Source: Syntrophorhabdales bacterium
Lineage (GTDB): Bacteria; Desulfobacterota; Syntrophorhabdia; Syntrophorhabdales; Syntrophorhabdaceae
DNA: 48,313 bases
Assembly (NCBI GenBank): GCA_018052995.1
Contig: JAGPMK010000006.1
Coordinates: 1-48,313, forward strand
Reading direction: 5' to 3'
Every line of letters begins with the position of its first letter. Position 1 is the first letter of the stretch. The notes under the pieces are model-generated. The model did not search any database, was not told the origin of the DNA, and worked only from the letters and a program-made list of their open reading frames with translations. A program made the position numbers and the translations under genes. Shown here in pieces: positions 1 to 7,565 of the stretch.

Positions 1-1
1 G

Positions 2-1618
2 GCAAAAAATCTTCTTGGTAGCATCCCTGAAGGTGAAGAAAACCCTCAGATTGCTCAAGCACTGCCTGTTGAAGGATATACTATAATCAATGGTGGCGAA
101 AAAGAGCTCTGGTATAATAAACAGACAGAAACTGACGTTGTTTACTCAATTAAGGAAAGTTTTGTCGGTAATCTTATAATACTTCATACCTATAATATTG
201 AAAAAGGAGATTTTGAAAAAGAAAAAGATTATGAATTAGATACACTCTCAACAAATATTGAGATTAGGTCTCTGTCAGGGAAAAAATGTATCAGATGGAC
301 CCCTGGGTCTCCTGCGGTATGTACTCTTTGGGCAGATCTTTCAAGGTATGAGATTGATCCAGGAGAAAAATATCCACAATTTTATTCGAATGTCGTATTT
401 GCAAGTTCTACTGAAGGTAGAAAGATTAAAATAGAAGCCAGTTCCCCAAAGGTTGTATTCAAGTCAAGCGATGGCACAGCAGCTACGATTCGCTGCTTTG
501 GTGCCCAGTGGACTCTTGCAAAACAGGAATTTGAAACACTTTTAAAAAGAGGTGAAATTATTTTAAGAAAAGATATAGGTGTGAAGGAAGGTGCCACACA
601 GAGTTGCCGCTCAGGCTCTACAATGGAACTTTATTTGAAACTTCAACAGGTATGTGAAAACAAAGAACAGATACGTCTTGAGATAGTAAGCCCTCAAGAT
701 AAACAAAAATATCTATTCAGTGATGAATATCTTTTGGATGAAAACTCAAACAGTTTTGTGCTCAACCTTGAAGCAAAAATAACTCCAGATAAATATGCTG
801 ATTCCATTGAATGGATAATTCCTGATTTAGAAGGTTCAAAAAAAATCTTTACACCATCCTCCACATCACCCAATCCAAAAGGGAAAAAAGTTAAGGTCAC
901 ATACAAAGGTTTGCCTGATAGTTACAAAGATTTTGGTAAGAAAAATGTAATAGCTAAATTAAAAGTAGATTCATGCACCATAGAGGATAAAAAAGAGATT
1001 CAAATATTTTATCCACGAGATGAAAAAAATAATCCTGAGGGAAAATACCCTAACTGGTTCTATTATTGGAAACAGACGCCGGCGGCGAGGCCGTTCGGAC
1101 AGAATGTCAGAATTGAATACCAGTGCGCGGGGATTCCGGCCGATAAATGCAATTGTGACCAGCGGGGTGTTATTGGACAATACAATCCGTACTATTCCGG
1201 CTATAAAACCATCAACATCTGTAACCTCAAGACAAACACGTGGGATTCCGATACGTTCTGGGTACAACTGCCGTCGGTTAAACGGTCGAAACCATCAACG
1301 CTTTCTGAACGCAATTTCTTTGCTTATACCCATATCGATACCTTCGCTGTTGATGTTATGCATGAGTTTACCCACTTCAATAATTTCCACACCTTCTGGC
1401 CCGACGGATGGAAAGAAAACCAGGACAGAGACAAGGATGATATTCCCGACAGGCTCGAGCCGGAAATGGGTTTTGACCCGGGAAAAAAGCAGACCTACTG
1501 GCAGGAGTTCGATCTGGGTGGTGACGAGGAATTCCTGACACTGGAATCTACCTTCGACTACCAGACAGGGACATTCGACGAATACGACTGGGGAAAGCCA
1601 GGTAAAAACTGGTATTGA
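2..1618 (+). CDS. putative secreted HExxH (zinc-metallopeptidase-like) protein, 5' partial
   Basis: The frame is open from base 2 to the stop at 1616-1618, so the gene starts before the window; a GTG at 581 is only an internal codon. About 538 residues are visible. The middle (about nt 740-1010) has the look of an Ig-like beta-sandwich. The C-terminal part carries HEFTH (nt 1361-1375), an HExxH zinc-peptidase motif, followed by an acidic DRDKDD..D stretch (from nt 1424) like thrombospondin type-3 calcium loops and an EEFLTLES segment that could supply a third zinc ligand. Codon use changes near nt 1070: upstream is AT-rich, downstream much richer in G/C at third positions. I do not recognise the family. 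The peptidase role is inferred from the motif alone. Confidence 0.6.
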   Translation, partial: AKNLLGSIPEGEENPQIAQALPVEGYTIINGGEKELWYNKQTETDVVYSIKESFVGNLIILHTYNIEKGDFEKEKDYELDTLSTNIEIRSLSGKKCIRWTPGSPAVCTLWADLSRYEIDPGEKYPQFYSNVVFASSTEGRKIKIEASSPKVVFKSSDGTAATIRCFGAQWTLAKQEFETLLKRGEIILRKDIGVKEGATQSCRSGSTMELYLKLQQVCENKEQIRLEIVSPQDKQKYLFSDEYLLDENSNSFVLNLEAKITPDKYADSIEWIIPDLEGSKKIFTPSSTSPNPKGKKVKVTYKGLPDSYKDFGKKNVIAKLKVDSCTIEDKKEIQIFYPRDEKNNPEGKYPNWFYYWKQTPAARPFGQNVRIEYQCAGIPADKCNCDQRGVIGQYNPYYSGYKTINICNLKTNTWDSDTFWVQLPSVKRSKPSTLSERNFFAYTHIDTFAVDVMHEFTHFNNFHTFWPDGWKENQDRDKDDIPDRLEPEMGFDPGKKQTYWQEFDLGGDEEFLTLESTFDYQTGTFDEYDWGKPGKNWY

Positions 1619-1650
1619 AAATAAAAGGTATTCACGTATGGAGGTCAAAG

Positions 1651-2179
1651 GTGAGTATTAAAAGATTTTTGATTATCTCAAGTGTAACAAATACAATATT
1701 ACTTTTTTTAATACTAACCATTTTTGTCGTCAGTAAGGAAAAGTTTTTATCAAAAACAAACGAGATGATAAACTACGATATGAAAATATTACTTAATTTT
1801 AATGAATTATTTTCACTCGGTCTTCGGTCAGGTCAAGCAACAAGAAACATCCTGCTTAATCCTTAAGGATGAATTTGCAAAAAATAATTATAAAGAGGCT
1901 CATGAGGCTTTTATAAAAACAGTTGATGAATCTATAAGGCTAACATCTGGTAAAAAAAAGGAAGAATTAATAAGAATTAAAAATCTATGGGAGGAAGACC
2001 ACAAATTAAAAACTGATGTTCAGAATCTTGCCAGTGCAGGCAAAATGGATGAGGCCATAAACTTATTAACAAAAGATGAAGTACAAAAATGGAGAGAGCT
2101 AAAAGGTTTAATTTTTGAACTGATTAAGACCCAGAAAAGCATTTTCAGTGAAAAACTTGAAAATTTCAAAACCTGTTAA
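1651..2179 (+). pseudogene. methyl-accepting chemotaxis protein remnant (N-terminal sensor part, frameshifted)
   Basis: GTG at 1651 follows a GGAGGT ribosome site (1640-1645). The first frame gives one transmembrane helix (RFLIISSVTNTILLF...) and the start of a four-helix-bundle ligand domain ending ..RNILLNP at a TAA near 1864. The domain then continues one frame over as KDEFAKNNYKEAHEAF.., to the stop at 2177-2179; removing one T at about 1864 joins the two halves. No second membrane helix, HAMP or signalling domain follows. It is therefore broken twice: by a frameshift and by loss of the C-terminal two thirds, just before an element with inverted ends. Assignment as an MCP rests on the helix-bundle architecture, not on a signalling-domain match. 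Confidence 0.6.
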
Positions 2180-2191
2180 CGCAACATTAAA

Positions 2192-2523
2192 ATGTTACCT
2201 CCTTTGCAATTTAATTATGTCACCCCCTTAAGGTGTGCTTTTGCTTCGCTCACCGGCCATGAGCGAAGTAATGGCTCTGGCTGGACGCACACATGTAATA
2301 GGCTCACAGGGTATCTCGCCATGTTCTGGATGAAATACATGCCATGAGCCATCCAACCAGAGATTTATATATACTGATGCCTTCACAAAGTGCCTCATTG
2401 TTTTTATAGGAAGAAGCTGGATAATCTCTTAAAGCACCTCCTTTTCCACTGGTGCTTCTTGTTATAGTATGAAAGGGGTGACATTTTCATTTTGCAGTTA
2501 AGGGGTGACATAATTATATTGCA
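2192..2523. mobile_element. small non-coding element with inverted ends (IS21-end-like / MITE-like remnant)
   Basis: The left end 2205-2231 and right end 2498-2523 are inverted copies (TGCAATTTAATTATGTCACC...CCTTAA) with one mismatch and one indel. A further degenerate copy of the ATGTCACCCCTTT unit lies at 2192-2205 and another at 2472-2484 (other strand), giving the multiple-repeat ends known from IS21-family elements. There is no transposase ORF between them. The interior is full of dyads: an 11-bp stem 2241-2251/2261-2271, GTGTGC/GCACAC at 2233-2238/2287-2292, an 11-bp stem with one mismatch at 2275-2285/2352-2362, and AAGCACC/GGTGCTT at 2432-2438/2451-2457. The IS21 link is from recall of end sequences. 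Confidence 0.55.
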
Positions 2524-2545
2524 GAGACAACTCTGTTAATAATCC

Positions 2546-2575
2546 TTGACATCACCTATATTTCCTTTGTAGTAT
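2546..2575 (+). promoter_or_regulatory. candidate sigma70-type promoter of the sulfur/selenium operon
   Basis: TTGACA (2546-2551) and TAGTAT (2570-2575) are separated by 18 bp. Transcription from about 2582 would give a leader of roughly 200 nt before the first ORF at 2789. The -35 is perfect and the -10 matches 4-5 of 6. Confidence 0.5.
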
Positions 2576-2644
2576 ATACAAAATTTACTAAAAAAGGCTT
2601 GAAAAGCATGCTAAAAAGAGTATTGAGATTAGTTCCATTAAGCT

Positions 2645-2736
2645 GAGAAACGTACAGGAGACCCGTGTGGTCTCCTTATGAGGCCGTGACCGCCGTTTCT
2701 CCGCCCTGACCCATCTTTTCTAAATCGCCTCCTGGG
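2645..2736 (+). promoter_or_regulatory. structured 5' leader, possible riboswitch or attenuator aptamer
   Basis: An 8-bp closing stem GAGAAACG (2645-2652)/CGTTTCTC (2694-2701) encloses a perfect 7-bp hairpin GGAGACC (2657-2663)-CGTGT-GGTCTCC (2669-2675) and an unpaired purine-rich arm (2676-2693). A terminator-like hairpin follows at 2737-2770, then the ribosome site AGGAGG (2778-2783). The order promoter, compact fold, terminator, ribosome site is that of a cis-regulatory leader. I could not match it to a riboswitch class I know. Confidence 0.45.
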
Positions 2737-2770
2737 AATCCGGCAGAAGGAATGTGTGGCCGGATTTTTT
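2737..2770 (+). terminator. terminator-like hairpin in the leader
   Basis: AATCCGGC (2737-2744) pairs with GCCGGATT (2759-2766) around a 14-nt loop and runs into four more T residues. It lies only 18 nt before the start codon at 2789, so it can end transcription before the operon: an attenuator position. Confidence 0.6.
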
Positions 2771-2788
2771 ATTTCTTAGGAGGTTTCC

Positions 2789-3370
2789 ATGTCGGATTAC
2801 ACACAAATGTGGTTGGAACTGGGACTTGATCTTCCGTCCCACGATGCGCTTCTCTCCGTGCTCAGAGGGGCCTACCAGGATATTTTTCTTTCACAGAAGG
2901 ACAGGCCAGATGGAATGAGGTATTTCGACTCCGTCATGAACGAGGTCCATGGCCTGCGGATCAAGGAACTTCTGGATGCGAAGGCCGAAGGCCGCACGGT
3001 GATCGGCTCTTTCTGCGTCTTCGTGCCTGAGGAGATGATCCTTGCCGTCGACGGTGTCTCTGTCGGTCTCTGCGCGGGCGCCGAATTCAATTTCGAAGGC
3101 GCGGAAGGTCTACTCCCACGCAACCTCTGTCCCCTCATCAAGTCCGCCTTCGCCATCCACAAGGCCATTGTGAGCCGGTCCATAGCGCTCCTAAAGAGGG
3201 TTTCAGTGCGTCAAGAGGTGTTCTTCGCCGGCGGCGTGGCCTTAAACGGGTGTGTCCGTGCCCTTATCAGCCAGGAACTTGGTGCTCCAGTTTTTGTGCC
3301 ACCAGAGCCGCAGATTGTGGGGGCCTTCGGTGCCACGCTCCATGCGGCAGGACAGACACCTGCCGTATGA
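2789..3370 (+). pseudogene. chimeric ORF: 2-hydroxyacyl-CoA-dehydratase-family N-terminus fused to activator-ATPase C-terminus
   Basis: ATG 2789 follows AGGAGG. Residues 1 to about 121 match the N-terminal part of the HgdB/double-cubane family (GSFCVFVPEEMI.., ending RNLCPLIKSAF, the same block as LCPLIKSSYGF in the next gene). From about residue 123 the sequence becomes the C-terminal end of the ASKHA activator family (HgdC/BcrD type): FFAGGVALNGCV (145-156) and PPEPQIVGAFGATLHA. The activator's N-terminal ATP-binding region and its Cys-ligated cluster segment are absent, as is the rest of the dehydratase. The simplest reading is one in-frame deletion removing the end of gene 1 and the start of gene 2. 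The reading frame is clean, so a stable 193-aa product cannot be excluded. Confidence 0.75.
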
Positions 3371-3419
3371 ATTGCGGAGGTGGCTATATATAAAGAAAAG
3401 GACCAAAAAGGAGGATTAT

Positions 3420-4592
3420 ATGCCTGAAAACTTAGCAATGGAGCCTCTTATCAATGATGATTACACCGGTGAGCCGCCTTCAAAGCGGCTCATAGGATAC
3501 TTGCAAACCTGTCGGGAACGGGGATACGGTATCGTGGGCATCTACTGCGGTTATGCGCCGGTTGAGCTCATCCGAGCCTTCGGCCTCGTACCGGCACCCC
3601 TGTGCGCCTTCTCGAATGCGACGGTCGAGGCCGCAGAGACAGTCCTTCCTACGAACCTCTGCCCCCTAATCAAGTCAAGCTACGGCTTCATCCTGAAAGA
3701 CACCTGTCCCTTCTTTGCAATCTCCGATGCGGTGATAGCAGAGACCACATGCGACGGTAAAAAGAAGATGTTTGAGCTCATCGCCAATCGTAAGCCTATG
3801 CACGTCATGGACCTCCCCCAGCTTCCCGATGAACCAGAGGCCCTTGAAAACTGGACTATCATGATCCGTAAGCTCCAAAGATTTCTCGAATCTGTGTTCG
3901 AACGGACCGTAACAGATGATCAGATAGAGCAGGCCATTCATGATACGAACGAGAAGTCCCGCCGGATGAACGAGATCTTTGACTACGCCGCCCTCGATCC
4001 CCCTGTGATAGCCTGGTCTGAGCTCTATGATGCGCTCTTCCTTGGCCAGGCCGCCTCAGGGAGTGAGATGGGGCCGATACTTGATATGATGATAGAGAAA
4101 CTTGAAAGGAGGAAGCTGGATGGCTATACCTACGGCCCAAAAAATGCGCCGAGGGTGATGGTAACAGGATGCCCTGTGGCCGGCGATTCATTAAAGGTGC
4201 TGAATACTATCGAAGAGGTGGGAGGGGTGATCGTCGCCCTTGACTCGTGTTCAGGCATGAAGCCCTATACCGCCCTGATCGAGGAAGGCACAGCAGACCC
4301 CTTGCGGGCCATGGCTGCCCGCTATCTGAAGATCCCCTGTTCGTGCATGACACCTAACGGACGCCGCCTTACGGAAATGGACAGGGCCATCGAAAGATTC
4401 AGGCCCGATGTAGTGGTCGACGTCGTGCTCCAGGCCTGCCATTCTTACAACATAGAGTCCTATAAGGTAGGAGAGTATCTCCAGACAAGACATCGTCTCC
4501 CTTTTCTGAAGATCGTGACTGACTACTCTCAGAGCGACGTGGGCCAAATCCGCACCCGTGTCGAGGCCCTTCTGGAGATGTGCAGGTCATGA
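3420..4592 (+). CDS. 2-hydroxyacyl-CoA dehydratase / double-cubane-cluster-type protein
   Basis: ATG 3420 is preceded by AAGGAGG (3408-3414); the protein is 390 aa. It belongs to the HgdB/BcrB/C-like family: conserved Cys in YCGYAPVELI, NLCPLIKS, DTCPFF and TTCDGKKKM in the N-terminal half, then Cys-containing segments (VTGCPVAGDS, DSCSGMK, CSCMT) in the second half, suited to binding iron-sulfur clusters. Family members are activated by an ATP-dependent reductase and reduce difficult substrates. Here the only activator-like sequence is the truncated one just upstream. The gene overlaps the following cysteine-desulfurase-like gene by 4 nt (ATGA). The link to sulfur carriers favours a role in S/Se chemistry over fermentative dehydration, but the substrate is unknown. 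Confidence 0.8.
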   Translation: MPENLAMEPLINDDYTGEPPSKRLIGYLQTCRERGYGIVGIYCGYAPVELIRAFGLVPAPLCAFSNATVEAAETVLPTNLCPLIKSSYGFILKDTCPFFAISDAVIAETTCDGKKKMFELIANRKPMHVMDLPQLPDEPEALENWTIMIRKLQRFLESVFERTVTDDQIEQAIHDTNEKSRRMNEIFDYAALDPPVIAWSELYDALFLGQAASGSEMGPILDMMIEKLERRKLDGYTYGPKNAPRVMVTGCPVAGDSLKVLNTIEEVGGVIVALDSCSGMKPYTALIEEGTADPLRAMAARYLKIPCSCMTPNGRRLTEMDRAIERFRPDVVVDVVLQACHSYNIESYKVGEYLQTRHRLPFLKIVTDYSQSDVGQIRTRVEALLEMCRS

Positions 4593-5770
4593 ATCACATT
4601 TACTTCGATAATGCAGCTACTTCTTGGCCGAAGCCTCCTAACATGATGGAGGCGATGGTCAAGTTCAGCCAATCGATAGGAGCAAACCCAGGCCGCTCCG
4701 GGCATCGTCTTTCCATCGAGGCGGCACGGGTTGTCTACGAGGCCCGCGAACTTGTCGCCGAGCTCGTCGGCGCACCGGACCCACTTTCCATTGTGTTCAC
4801 GAAAAACGCTACTGAAGCCATCAACTGTGCGCTTCTCGGACTGTTGAAGCCTGGTGACCACGTCGTCACCTCCAGCATGGAACATAATTCGGTGATGAGG
4901 CCCTTGCGCTTTCTTGAGCAACAGGGTGTAGAACTCTCAATAATCCCATGTTCCACCTCCGGAGAGCTTGACCCGGATGATGCCGTGGGTTGTCTCAAAA
5001 AAAACACAAGGGCTATTGTCGTAACCCATGCATCGAATGTGACGGGTACATTGCTTCCCATCGATTCTCTGACAAGGCTGGCCCGTGAGCGGGAGATAAT
5101 TTTTATCTTAGACGCTGCCCAGACGGCGGGCTGTGTGCCGATTGACGTCGTCAGGACAGGTGTAGATATTCTTTGCTTCACCGGCCACAAGTCCCTCCTG
5201 GGTCCCCAGGGAACCGGCGGGTTCTATATCCGCAAAGGGCTGGAAAACCTTCTATCTCCCTTGATACGAGGTGGGACAGGGAGTGCATCTGAATTAGAAG
5301 AGCAGCCCGATTTTCTCCCTGACAAGTTCGAGTCAGGAACGCCTAACGCAATAGGATTGGCAGGACTCGGCGCAGGTCTCAGGTTATTGCTGGACGTAGG
5401 CGTAGAACAGATTCGCAAAAAGGAGATGCAGCTTACCCGCCTATTTCTTAGTGGGGCTGCTGATATACCTGGAGTAACAACTTACGGCCCCTTTGATGCT
5501 GATAAGCGCACCGCTGTTGTCTCCTTCAACATTCAGGGGATCAGCCCTTCTGATCTCGCCTTTGAGCTGGACGAGCAGTTCGGTGTTCTCTGTCGGCCCG
5601 GTCTCCATTGCGCCCCGGCTGCGCATCGCACCATAGGCACCTTCTCCAGAGGGGCTGTTCGCTTCAGCTTCGGATATTTCACGACGGAAGAAGAGGTTCG
5701 GCTTGGCGTTGATGCCATCGCGCACTTAAGGCGCACATATCCCAACATAAAAGGAGAAAATCATGTCTGA
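4589..5770 (+). CDS. cysteine desulfurase-like class V aminotransferase
   Basis: A PLP enzyme of the SufS/Csd type that would release sulfur (or selenium) from cysteine (selenocysteine). ATG 4589 overlaps the upstream stop; a GTG at 4580 is a less likely start. Visible marks are YFDNAATSWPKP at the N-terminus, ILDAAQTAG with the PLP Asp, TGHKSLLGPQGTGG with the Schiff-base Lys (about residue 201), and LCRPGLHCAP near residue 340 with the candidate persulfide Cys. At 393 aa it has full length. It overlaps the downstream yedF gene by 8 nt, so the two are probably translated together and YedF's TusA domain is a plausible sulfur acceptor. Whether it prefers Cys or Sec cannot be told. Confidence 0.85.
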   Translation: MNHIYFDNAATSWPKPPNMMEAMVKFSQSIGANPGRSGHRLSIEAARVVYEARELVAELVGAPDPLSIVFTKNATEAINCALLGLLKPGDHVVTSSMEHNSVMRPLRFLEQQGVELSIIPCSTSGELDPDDAVGCLKKNTRAIVVTHASNVTGTLLPIDSLTRLAREREIIFILDAAQTAGCVPIDVVRTGVDILCFTGHKSLLGPQGTGGFYIRKGLENLLSPLIRGGTGSASELEEQPDFLPDKFESGTPNAIGLAGLGAGLRLLLDVGVEQIRKKEMQLTRLFLSGAADIPGVTTYGPFDADKRTAVVSFNIQGISPSDLAFELDEQFGVLCRPGLHCAPAAHRTIGTFSRGAVRFSFGYFTTEEEVRLGVDAIAHLRRTYPNIKGENHV

Positions 5771-6380
5771 AATAGTGAACGCAAAAGGGCTCGCCTGCCC
5801 TGAGCCCGTAATCCTTACCAAAAAGGCACTGACTACCTACCAGGAGGTGACAGTCATTGTCGACAACTTAACGGCCTTAGAGAACGTGAAGCGCTTCGGT
5901 GCGGCCTCGGGGTGTTCCGTCGAGGTCGACGAGGAATCAACCGGCGTGTTCCGTATTCACCTGAAGAAACAGGATATGGATCACCCTTCCTCTGATGAGC
6001 TGCTGCAATGTGAACTTCCTAAACCCACAACGCAACCTGCCTTCGGCCCGACAGTCTTTGTGATCGCCTCCGATGTCATGGGACACGGGAATGACGAGCT
6101 GGGCCGCCTTCTCATGAAGGCCTTCCTCCATACTGCAGTCGACTTGGAGTATGGCCCTAACATATTGATCTTTTACAACACGGGCGTAAGGCTCGCTGCT
6201 ATTGATTCAGGCGCCTTAGACGACCTCAAAACCCTTGAAGCGAAGGGGGTAAAAATCCTTGTATGCGGCACCTGCGTCAATTTCTTCGGTCTGGCCGGCC
6301 AGATAGGCGCAGGGACGATTTCCAATATGTACGACATAGCAAATGTGCTATCGACAGCGGGGAGGATCGTCAAGCCATGA
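5763..6380 (+). CDS. yedF: YedF-type sulfur/selenium carrier (TusA domain + DsrE-like domain)
   Basis: The 205-aa protein begins with a TusA domain (residues 1-70) holding the carrier motif GLACPEPV with Cys12, and continues into a DsrE/F-like domain (about 95-205) with the Cys pair of VCGTCVNFFGL. This two-domain layout is that of the YedF family linked to selenium metabolism in anaerobes. The start overlaps the desulfurase gene and the end overlaps the DUF3343 gene (ATGA-type), so all three are translationally coupled. Inferred role: accept persulfide or selenide from the desulfurase and pass it on. Confidence 0.85.
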   Translation: MSEIVNAKGLACPEPVILTKKALTTYQEVTVIVDNLTALENVKRFGAASGCSVEVDEESTGVFRIHLKKQDMDHPSSDELLQCELPKPTTQPAFGPTVFVIASDVMGHGNDELGRLLMKAFLHTAVDLEYGPNILIFYNTGVRLAAIDSGALDDLKTLEAKGVKILVCGTCVNFFGLAGQIGAGTISNMYDIANVLSTAGRIVKP

Positions 6381-6610
6381 GCAAAGCAGAAACATATTGC
6401 GTGGCCCTCTTTGAAGCGGTTAGCCACGTCATGAAGGCGGAGAAGATACTGAAGCAAGCGGGCATACCTTACAAAATCATCCCTGTGCCCAGGAGCATAA
6501 GCTCCGACTGCGGTGTGTGCATTCGTTTTCTAACGGAGCAAAAGGAGGCGATAATAGAGGCGCTCAGATCCCAAGTGCAGGTAAGCGAGATCCGTGAGTT
6601 ACACTCTTGA
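6377..6610 (+). CDS. DUF3343 family small protein, putative Se/S carrier
   Basis: ATG 6377 overlaps the yedF stop. The 77-aa product has the DUF3343 pattern: LFEAVSHVMKAEKILKQAGI, then IPVPRSISSDCGVCIRF with two cysteines (45 and 48). The family is commonly found beside YedF and double-cubane-type proteins in anaerobes, and its cysteines suggest a chalcogen carrier. It ends the GC-rich operon. No SelD, SelA or SelB gene lies in the window. Confidence 0.8.
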   Translation: MSKAETYCVALFEAVSHVMKAEKILKQAGIPYKIIPVPRSISSDCGVCIRFLTEQKEAIIEALRSQVQVSEIRELHS

Positions 6611-6747
6611 CATATCCCGACGGATAAATCCATAGGATTCTGGTTCATTTAAGGATGCCTGTTAAGGCAGGTCTTACTCCTTCTCATTTTAAGACCCTTC
6701 CCCTGTCTTTCCCCCTCCCTTGTCTTTGAACTCCTTGATATGTATGA

Positions 6748-7359
6748 TATAATACCAAATATTTAATCCCCAGGAATACAGGCACTATTGCTAAATACCG
6801 CAGTAAGTGGGGAAAATATGAAATGAGATATTTAGGCAAACGATATATGAAACCTATAATTGAAAAAGATAAGTTTTTGAAAAATTTTAAAGGTATTTAT
6901 TCAAAAAAAGCTGTAAAGAAGAAAATTATCATAAAAGGACTGAATTTACTAGATGCTTTTCTTGATGAAGGAGGACACTATATTCCTGGGAAATCTACTC
7001 TTATTATCACAAATAAAGAAGACTCCATCCAAGATTTAAAGTTTATGTTAGGAATAATAAATAGTTCATTTTGTTTCTTCTATATGAAGAATAAATACCC
7101 TGCCTCAAGTTACATCGGGGGAATAAATTTTACCCCTGAAATGTTCAATAATTTTCCTCTTCCAACAGTAACCAATGCATTAAAAAAAGGGATTATTTCC
7201 ATTGCAGACAAAATTCTTTCTCTTACACAAACCGACGATTATCTTGAGAATCCCGCCAAACAAGCGAGAGTTAAAGAATACGAGCACCAGATTGACCAGA
7301 TGGTTTATAAACTCTACGGCTTGACAGAAGAAGAGATAAAAATCGTTGAAGGAGAATAA
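6748..7359 (+). pseudogene. C-terminal remnant of a type IIG / TaqI-C-like restriction-modification enzyme
   Basis: The frame is open from 6748, the first ATG is at 6823 and the stop is at 7357-7359. The sequence resembles only the specificity/C-terminal part of Eco57I/TaqI-type enzymes: KPIIEKDKF.., MLGIINSSFCFFYMKN.., YIGGINFTPEMFNNFPLP and the closing EHQIDQMVYKLYGLTEEEIK. The methylase NPPY motif and nuclease domain are missing and no ribosome site precedes 6823, so this is a 5'-truncated gene. Upstream (6611-6747) I see no remainder of it. Codon use is AT-rich, unlike the operon before it. Confidence 0.75.
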
Positions 7360-7524
7360 AATGACAGATAAAAAAGGTCTCTTTGGTTCCTCTGAACGAA
7401 TAAACCCTCTCCTGTTAAATTTATCCTCTTTCCGTATGCAATATCGGCATTGCTAAGGCTTTTATGGAAAGGTGCCTAAAACATTTTTAAGATATAAAAT
7501 CTTTTTTCGTATACACAAAATATC
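7360..7524. other. intergenic decay zone with a 31-codon ORF
   Basis: An ATG at 7361, three bases after the restriction-gene stop, opens a short frame (MTDKKGLFGSSERI..) that stops at 7454-7456. It may be the start of a lost downstream partner gene. Nothing else is recognisable before the promoter at 7525. Confidence 0.3.
7506..7516. promoter_or_regulatory. possible upstream GntR operator half-site
   Basis: TTCGTATACAC shares the GTATAC core of the palindrome at 7566-7582 and lies just upstream of the -35 box. Two sites around one promoter would suit a dimeric FCD regulator. Confidence 0.35.
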
Positions 7525-7553
7525 TTGACAAAAAATAACCGTGATAATATAGT
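7525..7553 (+). promoter_or_regulatory. sigma70-type promoter of the catabolic island
   Basis: TTGACA (7525-7530), a 17-bp spacer and TATAGT (7548-7553) make a near-consensus promoter in front of the first gene of the island. The start of transcription would be near 7560. Confidence 0.7.
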
Positions 7554-7565
7554 TGAGAAATAAAA

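Noticed and set aside
1020-1538. 172-codon Arg-rich + strand ORF overlapping the HExxH gene
   Set aside because: It is an out-of-frame shadow in the GC-rich part of a gene with clear motifs; its composition is low-complexity and no family is visible.
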